Assembly (NCBI RefSeq): GCF_023375815.1
Contig: NZ_CP067412.1
Coordinates: 2,170,001 to 2,234,000, forward strand
Direction of reading: 5' to 3'
Source: Pseudomonas sp. HS6
GTDB taxonomy: Bacteria > Pseudomonadota > Gammaproteobacteria > Pseudomonadales > Pseudomonadaceae
Length of the DNA stretch: 64,000 nt
Part shown: positions 52,407 to 62,066 of the stretch, in pieces
How the letters are laid out: the number at the start of each line of letters is the position of its first letter
Position numbering within the stretch: position 1 is the first letter of the stretch
Made by a program: the position numbers and the translations under genes
Notes under the pieces: generated by a model
What the model saw: the letters and a program-made list of their open reading frames with translations, nothing else
Databases searched by the model: none
What the model was told of the DNA's origin: nothing

Positions 52407-54836
52407 ATGACCGCATTGCCCACGCCTCGCCCCGCCACTTTCCCGCTCAAGGCTCTGAAGCTGAGCCTTGCCCTGGCCTTCGGCGCGCTGCTGCCGACCC
52501 TCGGTCACGCCGCCGATAGCACCCGCGAAAGCGCCAGCCAGAGCGTCAACATCGGCCCCGGCCTGCTCAGTCATGTATTGGCACAATTTGCAGTCAGCGT
52601 CGGCGTGCCGCTGTCGTTCGATCCGGCGCAACTGGGCAATCGCCAGAGCCCGGGCCTGCAAGGCAGTTACACCGTGCAGAGCGGTTTTGCCCGATTGCTG
52701 GAAGGCAGCGGTTTCGAACTGATCAGCACAGGCCACAACGGTTACACCGTGGCCCCGAAAGTCGCGGCGGACGGTGCGCTGGAACTGGGCGCCACCAATG
52801 TCAGTGCGCTGCGTGACGACAGTGGCGACACCTACGGCGGCGAGCAAGTCGCCCGCCGCGCGCAGATCGGCATGCTCGGTAATCAGGAAGTCAACGACCT
52901 GCCCTTCAGCGTCACCAGTTACACCGCCAAGACCATGGCCGACCAACAGGCGCAAACCGTCGGCGATGTGCTGCTCAACGACTCTTCGGTGCGCCAGTCC
53001 AACGGCTTCGGCAACTTCTCCCAGATGTTTATGATTCGTGGCCTGCCGCTGGCCTCCGATGACATTTCCTATAACGGCCTCTACGGCGTGTTGCCCCGAC
53101 AGATCATCGCCGTCGAAGCACTGGATCGGGTCGAACTGTTCAAGGGCCCGAACGCATTCGTCAACGGTGTGACCCCGAGCGGCAGCGGCATCGGTGGCGG
53201 GATCAACCTGCAACCCAAACGCGCCATGGACACGCCGACCCGCAGCGTCACCCTCGATTACAGCGCAGACGGTCGGGTCGGCGGCCATCTGGACCTGGGC
53301 CAGCGCTTTGGCGAGGACAACCGCTTCGGTGCACGGGTCAACCTGATGCAGCGTGAAGGCGACACCGCCGTCGATGACGAAGACCAGCGTTCGTCGCTGT
53401 TCAGCGTCGGCCTGGACTATCGCGGCGAACGTCTGCGGGTCTCGACCGACTTCGGCTATCAGAAACAGGTGATCAACCAGGGGCGCTCGGTGATCTATGT
53501 CGATTCAAGCCTGAAGAAAGCCCCCAAGGTGCCGGACGCCAACGCCAGCTATGCCCAGAGCTGGAGCTATTCGCAACTTGAAGACACCTTCGGCATGGCC
53601 CGCGCCGAATATGATTTGAATGACAACTGGACGGCCTACGTGTCCGGCGGCGCCAAGCATACCCGCGAGAACGGCGTGTACTCGTCGCTGACTGTCACCG
53701 ACCTCAACGGCAGTGCCCGCGGCGGCATGCTTTATTCGCCCCACGACGAAGACAACCAAAGTGCCATGGCTGGTCTCAACGGTCGCTTCGACACCGGCCC
53801 CGTCACGCACCAGTTGAACCTCGGCTGGGCCGGCATCTGGGGTGAGCAGCGCTCGGCCTACGAAACCGTCGGCAGCGCCGGGCGCTACAGCACCAACCTG
53901 TACAACGTCACCGACAAGCCGCGCCCACCCGCCACCTCGTTCGCCAGCGACATCAACGACCCGCGCATCACCGGCAAGAACACCCTGCGCAGCGAGGCGA
54001 TTTCCGACACCCTCGGCTTCGTCGATGACCGCATCCTGCTAACCCTAGGCGTGCGCCGTCAGGAGCTGAAAGTCGATGGCTGGAGCACCGTCACCGGCGC
54101 CCGTACATCGAGTTATGACGAGTCGATCACCACCCCGGTCTACGGCCTGGTGATCAAGCCGTGGGAACACGTGTCGTTCTATGCCAACCGCATCGAAGGC
54201 CTGGCCAAGGGCCCGACGCCGCCGACCACCGCGATCAACCGCGACGAAACCTTCGCCCCGGTGCGCAGCAAACAGGTCGAGGCCGGCGTGCGCCTGGACA
54301 TGGGCAGCTACGGCGCCAGCCTCGGCGTCTACCGCATCGAGCAACCGTCGAGCTATACGCAGGACGGTATCTTCCGGGTCGATGGCCAGCAGACCAACAA
54401 AGGTGTGGAACTCAACGTCTACGGCGAACCGCTCGACGGCTTGCGCCTGCTCAGCGGTGCGACCTTGATGAAGACGGAGCTGGAAGGCAGCAGCAACGGC
54501 GTGAATGACGGCAACCGAGCCGTCGGGGTGCCACGCTTCCAGTTCAACCTCGGCGCCGACTGGGACATCCCGGGGCTCGAAGGCGCCGCCCTCAGCGCCC
54601 GCATGTTGCGCACCGGTGGCCAGTACCTGAACGCAGCGAACACCCAAAGCATTCCGGCATGGACACGCTTCGATCTCGGCTCGCGCTACGCCTTCAAACT
54701 GGACGAAAAACAGATCACCCTGCGGGCCAATCTGGAAAACGTCGCCAACGAAGCCTATTGGGCCTCGGCCAACGGCGGCTACCTGACCCAGGGCACGCCG
54801 CGCACGCTGAAAGTCTCGGCGACCGTGGACTTCTGA
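52407..54836 (+). CDS. TonB-dependent siderophore receptor with STN domain
   Basis: 809-residue outer-membrane receptor. Signal peptide about 1-36 (ending GHA-AD). STN domain about 48-115 (LLSHVLAQFAVSVGVPLSF). Plug domain with VNDLPFSVTSYTAKTM, MFMIRGLP and VELFKGPNAFVNG. The barrel ends ...LKVSATVDF. It resembles FhuA/FoxA-like hydroxamate siderophore receptors more than FecA, though the ligand is not deducible. ATG 52407 gives a normal signal peptide; the upstream frame does not. It forms a complete cell-surface signalling unit with the sigma and anti-sigma genes before it. Confidence 0.9.
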   Translation: MTALPTPRPATFPLKALKLSLALAFGALLPTLGHAADSTRESASQSVNIGPGLLSHVLAQFAVSVGVPLSFDPAQLGNRQSPGLQGSYTVQSGFARLLEGSGFELISTGHNGYTVAPKVAADGALELGATNVSALRDDSGDTYGGEQVARRAQIGMLGNQEVNDLPFSVTSYTAKTMADQQAQTVGDVLLNDSSVRQSNGFGNFSQMFMIRGLPLASDDISYNGLYGVLPRQIIAVEALDRVELFKGPNAFVNGVTPSGSGIGGGINLQPKRAMDTPTRSVTLDYSADGRVGGHLDLGQRFGEDNRFGARVNLMQREGDTAVDDEDQRSSLFSVGLDYRGERLRVSTDFGYQKQVINQGRSVIYVDSSLKKAPKVPDANASYAQSWSYSQLEDTFGMARAEYDLNDNWTAYVSGGAKHTRENGVYSSLTVTDLNGSARGGMLYSPHDEDNQSAMAGLNGRFDTGPVTHQLNLGWAGIWGEQRSAYETVGSAGRYSTNLYNVTDKPRPPATSFASDINDPRITGKNTLRSEAISDTLGFVDDRILLTLGVRRQELKVDGWSTVTGARTSSYDESITTPVYGLVIKPWEHVSFYANRIEGLAKGPTPPTTAINRDETFAPVRSKQVEAGVRLDMGSYGASLGVYRIEQPSSYTQDGIFRVDGQQTNKGVELNVYGEPLDGLRLLSGATLMKTELEGSSNGVNDGNRAVGVPRFQFNLGADWDIPGLEGAALSARMLRTGGQYLNAANTQSIPAWTRFDLGSRYAFKLDEKQITLRANLENVANEAYWASANGGYLTQGTPRTLKVSATVDF

Positions 54837-54917
54837 GTACCGCTGGTCACCCGGTCGGCACCAAGCAAGGCGCGCTTCAGACCAATATCAGGTAAATCCC
54901 CTTTCTGGAGACGTACC

Positions 54918-55214
54918 ATGAAGACGCGCACTTTGACCTCGATGCTCCTGGCCGGTTTGTTGGCCACAGCGTCGGCCGCCAGTTTTGCCGCCAATGACGG
55001 TGCTGACACGTCGGGCACCCATTCCGGCGCCAACAGCGGCTCGAACATGCCGCCAGACAGCACCACTACCAGACCTAACGACGGCCCATCCGACGGAATG
55101 GAATCAGGTACCGGAACCAACGGCGGCGCCAGTGGCTCAGGCTCGGGGGCCGGAGGCGGCACGGGGGCAGCGGGTGGCGGGACGGGTGGATCCGGAGCCG
55201 GCACCGGCAGCTGA
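54918..55214 (+). CDS. Small exported Gly/Ser/Thr-rich protein
   Basis: 98-residue protein with a clear signal peptide (1-24, cleavage after SFA) and a mature part that is low-complexity: T, S, N and P in the first half, then almost only G, S, A and T. TGGAGA lies 7 nt before the ATG. No fold or function is recognisable. Such proteins may be cell-surface or periplasmic. It lies 82 nt after the receptor gene and could be co-transcribed. Confidence 0.7.
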   Translation: MKTRTLTSMLLAGLLATASAASFAANDGADTSGTHSGANSGSNMPPDSTTTRPNDGPSDGMESGTGTNGGASGSGSGAGGGTGAAGGGTGGSGAGTGS

Positions 55215-55271
55215 ACGAACAAGAGCAGGCCATGGTGAGCGCATCATGGTCTGTGTCTGAACCCTTTTCCG

Positions 55272-56843
55272 TCAGCGATCCGAACGCAGCAACTCGCCAA
55301 TGCCGCCGTCCATCGACAACACGGCGGCACGGTTGCGACCCGCGTTCTTGGCCTGATACAGCGCGGCATCGGCACGTTGAATGAACAATTCAGGACTGTC
55401 GTTGCCCAGCGGGATAAACGAATAACAGCCCAGGCTCACGGTGAGATAACCGGTGGGCGAGCCGCTGTGGGTGATGTGTTTGTCCATGACGCTGCGGCGG
55501 ATCTGCCCGGCAATCGCCAACGCGCCGTTGATGTCGGTGTCCGGCAACAGCACCGCAAACTCTTCGCCGCCGTAGCGCACTGCCAGATCGGATTTGCGCT
55601 GGCAGCAGTTCTTCACCACCAGCGCGACTTGCGTCAGGCAATGATCGCCCGCCACATGCCCGTAGGCATCGTTGTAGCGCTTGAAGAAATCGATATCGAG
55701 CATGATCAGGCTCACCGGGCTCGACTGCCGGGCGCCCCGGGCGAACTCGATTTCCAGCGACTGCTCGAACAGGCGCCGGTTGGCCAGTCCGGTCAGGCTG
55801 TCGTGAGTGGCAATCAGCTCCAATGCCCGCTGAGCCTTGATCAGGTTTTTCTCGATCCGCTCACCGTCGCGCACCTGATGGATGAACACCCAGCCAAACA
55901 GCCCCACGCCGAGCATCACCAGCGCCACGATCACGCTGGACTGAAAGGCGCGGTCATGCCAGCCCTTGAGAATCGTGTCCCGCGATGAAGAGGCAGACAC
56001 CACCAGCGGATAACTTTCGAGCTGTCGATAGCCATAAAGGCGCGTAACCCCATCGACCACTGAATCGATCATCGCCGTGCCGGCTGAGGCGTTTGGCAAC
56101 AGCGTCTGGTAGATCTCGCCCTTGGCCAGCGAGGTGCCAATCAAGGACTCGTCGAACGGACGACGCGCGAGCAGCGTGCCATCGGTCAAACCGAGAAACA
56201 TGGTGCCGTTGTCGTCCAGGCTGAAGCTTTTGAAGAACTTGTCGAAGTACGACATCTTGATGCCGGCCATCAACACGCCCTGGAAATTACCGGCGCGGTC
56301 GTTCACCCGCTTGGAGATCGGGATTATCCACTCGCCGTTTTCACGGCTGCGGATTGCCGGGCCAATGTGTGCCACGGCCGACACGTTCTGCTGGTGAAAC
56401 TTGAAGTACTCACGATCCGCCACGCCATTATCGCGAGGCAGGTCAGGGAACGAGGTGATCACCCACTGCCCTTCGCGATCGAACAGGAACATGCCATGCA
56501 ACTGATCCAGTTGCTGCACTCGGCGAGCGAGGGTTCTCTGCAGGCGCGGCTTCTGCGCCGCGCCATAGCCGTCTTCCTGAATCCAGTCGACCAGGCTGGT
56601 CATTACCAGATCGGCAGCCAGAAAGGTGTCTTCGGCCTGCTGCGCCATCGCCCGGGTCAGGTTGGCCGAAGACATCTGCGCATTCGCCAGATCCTGCCGG
56701 CGCGACTGTTCGATCTGCAAATACAGCAGACCGGACAGGCACAGACACACCGCAACGATGAACAGCACCGCCGCCTTGCGTAGCGGCAAACGCTTGAGTG
56801 TGCCGCCGGGGGCCTGGTGCGGATCGTGAATGGGGATAGGCAA
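55272..56843 (-). CDS. Membrane diguanylate cyclase with periplasmic dCache sensor
   Basis: About 523 residues. TM1 lies around residues 18-38, a periplasmic dCache-type sensor about 45-305 (GMFLFDREGQWVITSFPDL, DREYFKFHQQN), TM2 about 312-332, and a GGDEF domain to the C-terminus. The active site is GGEEF (425-429) and an intact inhibitory RxxD (RKSD) lies five residues before it. It should make c-di-GMP in response to an extracellular ligand. A TTG start at 56843 preceded by AGGA is proposed, because the upstream extension to ATG 56948 reads like non-coding sequence. Confidence 0.85.
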   Translation of the reverse strand: MPIPIHDPHQAPGGTLKRLPLRKAAVLFIVAVCLCLSGLLYLQIEQSRRQDLANAQMSSANLTRAMAQQAEDTFLAADLVMTSLVDWIQEDGYGAAQKPRLQRTLARRVQQLDQLHGMFLFDREGQWVITSFPDLPRDNGVADREYFKFHQQNVSAVAHIGPAIRSRENGEWIIPISKRVNDRAGNFQGVLMAGIKMSYFDKFFKSFSLDDNGTMFLGLTDGTLLARRPFDESLIGTSLAKGEIYQTLLPNASAGTAMIDSVVDGVTRLYGYRQLESYPLVVSASSSRDTILKGWHDRAFQSSVIVALVMLGVGLFGWVFIHQVRDGERIEKNLIKAQRALELIATHDSLTGLANRRLFEQSLEIEFARGARQSSPVSLIMLDIDFFKRYNDAYGHVAGDHCLTQVALVVKNCCQRKSDLAVRYGGEEFAVLLPDTDINGALAIAGQIRRSVMDKHITHSGSPTGYLTVSLGCYSFIPLGNDSPELFIQRADAALYQAKNAGRNRAAVLSMDGGIGELLRSDR

Positions 56844-57035
56844 AAGCGTGTCCTGGGCAGGTACGACAGGGGCAAAGGCCCGAAACCCTTGTTTTTTGTG
56901 AGCGTAGCCCACCGGATAGTACGGGGCAACCAAGTGCCACCGAGACAATCCCGACCCCGTTGATATCGGCGCGCAGTCGAAATGGATGACCTGCGAGGCG
57001 ATTTATTTTTTGAGGCCCTCACGCCTCAAGCCGGC

Positions 57036-57551
57036 TCAGGGCTTGTTGATTTCGCGCAGCAGGTCTGCGACCGGGAGGTTCATAGTGTTTGAGTAGTAGG
57101 GTTTGTAGCCGTAAGCGGTGACGACGACTTTGCAGGGGATTTGTTGTTTGCCTGAGAGGAGTTGGTTGATTTCTGCCACTGACAAGTATCTTTCCGAGCT
57201 TCGGTCGCTAGAGGTCTCGGAAATGAAAGCATGGGTAAGATAAGAGTATCCAGCTGGGGCTCCGTCTCTTTTATCGGGCGATATCAAGCCAAACGCTGAA
57301 AACCGAATCGCTTTACCAACCGAGAAATCCTGATCATCAGCCAAGGCACAATGAAGCATGCCTGAAGCCATTCCTACCCTCTCTCCCCGGCCAAAAAGAT
57401 CCAAAACATCAACATTCGACTGATATCTGATTACATATAAAGATCTGTCTCTCTCAACAGACACATAGTTCAAATTCGCTGGAGGCCATACATGGTCTTT
57501 TGCACAACCAGAACAAATAATGAAAAGCAGGCAAGCGAACAATCTAAACAT
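57036..57551 (-). CDS. Lipoprotein, probable immunity protein of the lipase effector
   Basis: 171-residue protein with a short signal and a lipobox (IICSGC, Cys16), so probably an outer-membrane or periplasmic lipoprotein. No known domain is recognised. The gene is strikingly AT-rich for this genome and its start overlaps the stop of the lipase gene (TGATG). In type VI secretion lipase cassettes the gene after the effector typically encodes a periplasmic lipoprotein that neutralises it. That assignment is by context. Confidence 0.72.
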   Translation of the reverse strand: MFRLFACLLFIICSGCAKDHVWPPANLNYVSVERDRSLYVIRYQSNVDVLDLFGRGERVGMASGMLHCALADDQDFSVGKAIRFSAFGLISPDKRDGAPAGYSYLTHAFISETSSDRSSERYLSVAEINQLLSGKQQIPCKVVVTAYGYKPYYSNTMNLPVADLLREINKP

Positions 57552-58279
57552 CAGGAAAATTCCTCCATGATCGAGTCAAATAGCAGATCACCAGCAGACT
57601 TATTTCCCGTGATACGTGCGGTAAACAGACCCAAAGCGTTTGCATGATTGGTATCCACATTCACGTTCAGTGACGGGCCACAAGTGACAAGCCATTTCTC
57701 GCCAAAGTCGGCGACCCCATCTGAAGGGTCTCTTTTGCTAGGCGTAGCCTTGATATTGACCCAGTTGGCCGCGACCGGATCAGGACGGTCAAAATAGATA
57801 TCTGAGCCCAACCAGACCAAAGCGCCCTCACCCACGGGATCAAGGGTAACCAGCATCTGAACCCGGTATCCCCACTCAGACATGATCTTTGTCAGGTGCG
57901 CGCCATTCCAGCCACCGAGGCTGTGACCAACGATATATACGGGGCAGCTTTTGTAAGGGATCAGGCTTAGAACATACCGCTGAATATCTTTCTTTCCTTT
58001 GACTTCGTTGTACCCCAACCAATCCGATTTATATTTTCCCTCCGTTGCCAAATCCTGAACGCGCTGATCGAAGTACTTACGTGCTTCTTGAATGTTTCCA
58101 TATGGCCCTGAAAAATAATAACTCTCCTTATCCCCAGCGCCTCCCACAAACACAACAACCGCCTTGGTACTCTCCACCGGCACAGCCTTCACACTGACAT
58201 CCTTCTTGTCCGTCAGCGTATGTTCCTTGTGCACCTTGTAATTGTTGCCTTTCTCGCACGTGACCGTTTCCGCACCCAT
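57551..58279 (-). CDS. Predicted type VI secretion lipase effector
   Basis: 242-residue alpha/beta hydrolase with the serine lipase elbow GHSLGG (118-123, Ser120) and a beta-strand VVVFVGGAGD near residue 41 forming the oxyanion region. The acid may be Asp in LVTLDPVGEG and the base His in DTNHANALG. No signal peptide. It lies 3 nt after a PAAR protein and overlaps a lipoprotein gene, the layout of a PAAR-lipase-immunity cassette. Membrane phospholipids of rival cells are the likely target; family number (Tle class) is not determined. Confidence 0.8.
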   Translation of the reverse strand: MGAETVTCEKGNNYKVHKEHTLTDKKDVSVKAVPVESTKAVVVFVGGAGDKESYYFSGPYGNIQEARKYFDQRVQDLATEGKYKSDWLGYNEVKGKKDIQRYVLSLIPYKSCPVYIVGHSLGGWNGAHLTKIMSEWGYRVQMLVTLDPVGEGALVWLGSDIYFDRPDPVAANWVNIKATPSKRDPSDGVADFGEKWLVTCGPSLNVNVDTNHANALGLFTARITGNKSAGDLLFDSIMEEFS

Positions 58280-58282
58280 GCC

Positions 58283-58780
58283 TCATTCCTCCAGAAACAG
58301 TTTGATGGTTTCGGGAAGATGCGAACTGATGGTGTGGGTGAAACCAGAGGCGTCAGACACGCCATGCTCCATCCGACCGTCCGCACGCTGAATCATGTAC
58401 GGATGATTCGGCATCGGTTCGCCGGTGGTGTCGTTCACCAACTGCAACTTGTCTGTGAAGTGCACCGGCATTGGCAGCAGACCGCTGAAGGGAGCGATCA
58501 CCACGGTATCGCCGATGATGACGGTGCCAGAACCGCCCACAACTACATTCCCGTGACCACCGGTGCTGTCCAGGGTTGCGGCGTTCAGGCCATTGATAAA
58601 AACCGTCGAGGCAACGCCACCGGTAATCGGACTGCCACACGCCGACTTGTCCGTCATTCGTGCAGCGGGCAGCCCGTCGAAATTCACATTTGGCGAACCA
58701 CTGACAATCGGGTTGGTGCCATGTCCCGGCAACGGGCAGGCGGTCGGATCGGTCACTCGGGCAGCGGGTTTTCCGCTCAT
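58283..58780 (-). CDS. PAAR-domain protein with C-terminal extension (T6SS spike tip)
   Basis: 165-residue PAAR protein. The repeats PAARVTDPTACPLPGHGTNP and LPAARMTDKSACGSPI with GTVIIGD form the cone that caps VgrG. Residues about 100-165 form a small extension (LQLVNDTTGEPMPNHPYMI) resembling transthyretin-like adaptor tails that dock effectors. ATG 58780 has AAGGAG 7 nt upstream. No vgrG or T6SS core gene is in the window, so this is an orphan cassette using a machine encoded elsewhere. Confidence 0.88.
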   Translation of the reverse strand: MSGKPAARVTDPTACPLPGHGTNPIVSGSPNVNFDGLPAARMTDKSACGSPITGGVASTVFINGLNAATLDSTGGHGNVVVGGSGTVIIGDTVVIAPFSGLLPMPVHFTDKLQLVNDTTGEPMPNHPYMIQRADGRMEHGVSDASGFTHTISSHLPETIKLFLEE

Positions 58781-58863
58781 GAACAAGCTCCTTGCGGTGT
58801 CGCGTCATCATCCATTGGTGCGCAAGCATGAACAAAGTCGCGGCGTTGTTCAAACCCGCACGC

Positions 58864-58898
58864 AAAAAAACAGGCGCCTGAAGAGGCGCCTGTTTTTT
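58864..58898. terminator. Bidirectional terminator
   Basis: AAAACAGGCGCCT / AGGCGCCTGTTTT with a GAAG loop, flanked by A and T runs. It ends RNase T2 transcription (minus strand). Confidence 0.88.
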
Positions 58899-58918
58899 AC
58901 TACCGAAATCCAATCAAA

Positions 58919-59584
58919 TCAGCGCGACGGCGGAACCCGGATATCACCCGCCCGGCACTGGGTTTTCACGCCCTTGCCGCAGGCGCCGAATTGCAGATCC
59001 TTGCCCATGCACACCCGCACTTCCGAGAGTTCCGGGCCGCTGCAGATCACGGCGATGCCGTCGGCCGGGATACCCGGGTTGCTCTTGCGGAACAGATCGG
59101 CGATTTCCTGCGCTTCGAAGTAATAAGAGTTGCTGAACGGTTGCAGCTCTTGCGGGATTGTCACCGCTGCCACGGCTTTATCCGCTTCGTCGAAGTAGCC
59201 CATTGCACCGAGACCGCTGCAGGTGCCGTGCTTGCTCCATTCGTGATCGAGTAGCTTTTTCGTCGGGAACAGCGTCAGGCCCTTGGCCGTTTCGGCGGCC
59301 GACAGGTTGGTCAGCGGCGGGCAGGATTCCGGCCAGCCGCCCTTGGCGTATTGCGGCCACAGGCCATGCAGGACAAAACCGTAGCCCTTGCCAGTGCACT
59401 GCGGGTCATCCTTGTGAGTCAGGCAGAACGTCGGCGACCAGGACAGCGTCAGCAGGTAGTAATCGAACACCCCCGCCACCGATTCCGTCGGTGCCTTGTT
59501 GGCATGTGACTGGCGCGCCGAACTCAGGCCGATGCTACCGACCGTCAGCGCAATCAGCGCCATGATTGTAAAAAGCTTTTTCAT
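58919..59584 (-). CDS. Periplasmic ribonuclease T2 family
   Basis: 221-residue secreted RNase. Signal peptide about 1-28. The two catalytic sites are intact: FVLHGLWPQ with His73 and HEWSKHGTC with His114, Glu115, Lys118 and His119. Six or more cysteines in the mature part fit disulfides. It cleaves RNA through 2',3'-cyclic phosphate, as E. coli RNase I does. Single-gene unit. Close to a T6SS cassette but with its own signal peptide and terminator, so not obviously part of it. Confidence 0.93.
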   Translation of the reverse strand: MKKLFTIMALIALTVGSIGLSSARQSHANKAPTESVAGVFDYYLLTLSWSPTFCLTHKDDPQCTGKGYGFVLHGLWPQYAKGGWPESCPPLTNLSAAETAKGLTLFPTKKLLDHEWSKHGTCSGLGAMGYFDEADKAVAAVTIPQELQPFSNSYYFEAQEIADLFRKSNPGIPADGIAVICSGPELSEVRVCMGKDLQFGACGKGVKTQCRAGDIRVPPSR

Positions 59585-59753
59585 CTTCCCGTTCCTTGGG
59601 ACGCGTGCGTCCGTGGTTTTAGTGATCTGACCGTCAAGTGGTCAGGGGCTGATTGAGTCATGCCAGTGTTGCAAGCGCATGACGCAAGGCAAAGCTGTAC
59701 TACGTTGAAAGGTCTACGATTAACAAGCAGACACCAAAAACAGGGATCCCGAA

Positions 59754-60236
59754 ATGAGTAAAGCAGACGAACTCGCCGCGAAGCTCAAGCAAACCCGGCA
59801 CACCCACGCGGACGACATCACCTGCGCCGAACTGGAAATCGATTGCTGGCCGGCGGTGGTCTACGACCTGTATCACCGCATCGAGGGCTGGTTGCAACCG
59901 GTCACCGAGGTAGGACTGAAGATTCGGCGAAATCCTACCCATGTCTGCGAACGTTCGCCTGATGGCGAGACGCATGACTACGCCATCGACCAATTGATCA
60001 TCGACGCCAACCATCACAGCCTGACGTTCGATCCCATCGCGCGTTTCACCGAAGACGGTGCCGGTCGCGTGCAAATCGTTTTGCAGGGCAAGGAAGCTTC
60101 GCTGCTGCGTACCGTCGATGAACACGGCGAGAGTCATTGGTGGTTGCAAACCATCGAAACCGGGCAACAGCTGGATGCCATTGCGCTGACAGAAAACAAC
60201 CTGTTGTCGGTGGTTCAGGAGGGTCTCGGGTTGTAG
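59754..60236 (+). CDS. Hypothetical protein
   Basis: 160-residue cytoplasmic protein of no family I recognise. AGGGA lies 7 nt before the ATG and codon use is normal, so the gene is real. It is rich in acidic residues and His (TRHTHADD, DANHHS) and begins with a short charged helix (KADELAAKLKQ). No signal, TM segment or catalytic motif. It stands alone between RNase T2 (divergent) and the cop operon. Confidence 0.7.
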   Translation: MSKADELAAKLKQTRHTHADDITCAELEIDCWPAVVYDLYHRIEGWLQPVTEVGLKIRRNPTHVCERSPDGETHDYAIDQLIIDANHHSLTFDPIARFTEDGAGRVQIVLQGKEASLLRTVDEHGESHWWLQTIETGQQLDAIALTENNLLSVVQEGLGL

Positions 60237-60263
60237 GACCTTGTCGTCGCCCCGCGACTGAAC

Positions 60264-60279
60264 CTGACGCAACTGTAAT
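60264..60279 (+). promoter_or_regulatory. Cop box (CopR-binding site) upstream of copA
   Basis: CTGACG-CAACT-GTAAT matches the pseudomonad CopR consensus CTGACA-N5-GTAAT with one mismatch, 72 bp before the copA start. It indicates copper induction of copABCD through CopRS. Confidence 0.7.
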
Positions 60280-60351
60280 CCGCGCCTCAGCCAACTGAAA
60301 GCTCGCGCTGGTTAGCCTCCCCGTCATTCGTCAAACGGGGAATTCCAGCGC

Positions 60352-62055
60352 ATGCCTTCCACCACCTCAAGACGCACCTTCGTCAAAGGCCTGGCCGCTG
60401 GCGGCTTGCTCGGCGGCCTAGGCCTGTGGCGCACGCCGGTCTGGGCGTTGAACAGCCCCGGCCAGGTGAACGAGCTCAGCGGCACCGACTTCGAGCTGTT
60501 CATCGGCGAAACCCCGGTCAACTTCACCGGCCAGCCGCGTACCGCGATGACCATCAACGGTGGCGTACCCGGCCCGCTGCTGCGCTGGCGTGAAGGCGAC
60601 ACGGTGACACTGCGGGTGCGCAACCGGCTCAAGGCAGACACCTCGATCCACTGGCACGGGATTCTGCTGCCGGCCAACATGGACGGCGTGCCGGGCCTGA
60701 GTTTTCACGGCATCGAACCGGGCGGCGTGTACGTCTACCAATTCACGGTTCGCCAGCACGGCACCTACTGGTATCACAGCCATTCCGGGTTGCAGGAACA
60801 GGCCGGCGTCTACGGACCACTGGTGATCGACGCCCGGGAACCGGAGCCGTTCCAGTACGACCGAGACTACGTGGTGATGCTCAGCGACTGGTCCGACGAA
60901 GACCCGGCCAGCCTGATGAAGACCCTGAAAAAGCAGTCCGACTACTACAACTTCCACAAGCGCACCGTCGGCGATTTCATCCATGACGTCGGCGAAAAAG
61001 GCTGGGGCGCCACCGTCGCCGACCGCTCGATGTGGGCGCAGATGAAGATGAATCCCACCGACATCGCCGATGTCAGCGGCGCTACTTACACCTTCCTGAT
61101 GAATGGCCACGCCCCCGATTCCAACTGGACGGGACTGTTCCGCCCCGGTGAAAAACTGCGTCTGCGGCTGATCAACGGTTCGGCCATGACCTACTTCGAC
61201 GTGCGAATTCCCGGCTTGAAAATGACCGTGGTCGCCGCCGACGGCCTGCACGTCAAACCGGTGACCGTCGACGAGTTGCGCATCGCCGTAGCGGAAACCT
61301 ATGACGTGATCGTCGAGCCCGCCGCCGACGCCTACTCTCTGTTCGCCCAGGCCATGGACCGCACCGGCTACGCCCGCGGCACCCTCGCCGCCCGCACCGG
61401 TTTGTCGGCCCCGGTGCCGGCGCTGGACCCGCGCCCGCTGGTGACCATGGACGACATGGGCATGGGCGGCATGGATCACGGTTCCATGGACATGAGCGGC
61501 ATGGACCACGCCAGCATGAACATGGGCCCGATGCAGTCGCACCCCGACAGCGAAAAGGACAATCCATTGGTGGACATGCAAGCCATGACCACCGCGCCGA
61601 AACTCGACGACCCCGGCCTCGGCCTGCGCAACAACGGGCGCCGCGTGCTGACCTACGCCGACCTGCGCAGCACCTTCGAAGACCCCGACGGCCGCGACCC
61701 TAGCCGCACCATCGAGCTGCACCTCACCGGCCACATGGAGAAATTCGCCTGGTCGTTCAACGGCATCAAGTTCTCCGACGCCGAGCCCCTGCGATTGAAA
61801 TACGGCGAGCGCATTCGCCTGGTGCTGGTCAACGACACGATGATGACCCACCCCATCCACCTGCACGGCATGTGGAGCGATCTGGAAGACGATAACGGCG
61901 ACTTCCAGGTGCGCAAACACACCATCGACATGCCCCCCGGCACCCGCCGCAGCTATCGCGTGACTGCCGATGCGCTGGGCCGTTGGGCCTTTCATTGTCA
62001 TCTGCTTTATCACATGGAAATGGGCATGTTCCGTGAAGTGCGGGTGGAAGAATGA
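60352..62055 (+). CDS. copA: Multicopper oxidase CopA (copper resistance)
   Basis: Periplasmic copper oxidase of 567 residues, exported folded by Tat ([13 protein letters not shown] twin-arginine signal). Copper sites are visible in order: [28 protein letters not shown] and [12 protein letters not shown] (type 1 ligands). A Met/Asp/His-rich insert near residues 365-395 ([18 protein letters not shown]) binds extra copper. First gene of copABCD; the stop overlaps the copB frame. Confers copper tolerance by oxidising and binding copper. Confidence 0.95.
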   Translation: MPSTTSRRTFVKGLAAGGLLGGLGLWRTPVWALNSPGQVNELSGTDFELFIGETPVNFTGQPRTAMTINGGVPGPLLRWREGDTVTLRVRNRLKADTSIHWHGILLPANMDGVPGLSFHGIEPGGVYVYQFTVRQHGTYWYHSHSGLQEQAGVYGPLVIDAREPEPFQYDRDYVVMLSDWSDEDPASLMKTLKKQSDYYNFHKRTVGDFIHDVGEKGWGATVADRSMWAQMKMNPTDIADVSGATYTFLMNGHAPDSNWTGLFRPGEKLRLRLINGSAMTYFDVRIPGLKMTVVAADGLHVKPVTVDELRIAVAETYDVIVEPAADAYSLFAQAMDRTGYARGTLAARTGLSAPVPALDPRPLVTMDDMGMGGMDHGSMDMSGMDHASMNMGPMQSHPDSEKDNPLVDMQAMTTAPKLDDPGLGLRNNGRRVLTYADLRSTFEDPDGRDPSRTIELHLTGHMEKFAWSFNGIKFSDAEPLRLKYGERIRLVLVNDTMMTHPIHLHGMWSDLEDDNGDFQVRKHTIDMPPGTRRSYRVTADALGRWAFHCHLLYHMEMGMFREVRVEE

Positions 62056-62066
62056 GGACGTCGACC

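Noticed and set aside
57000..57035. Terminator of the T6SS lipoprotein gene
   Set aside because: TTGAGGC/GCCTCAA forms a stem, but in the direction of transcription it is followed by A rather than T residues.
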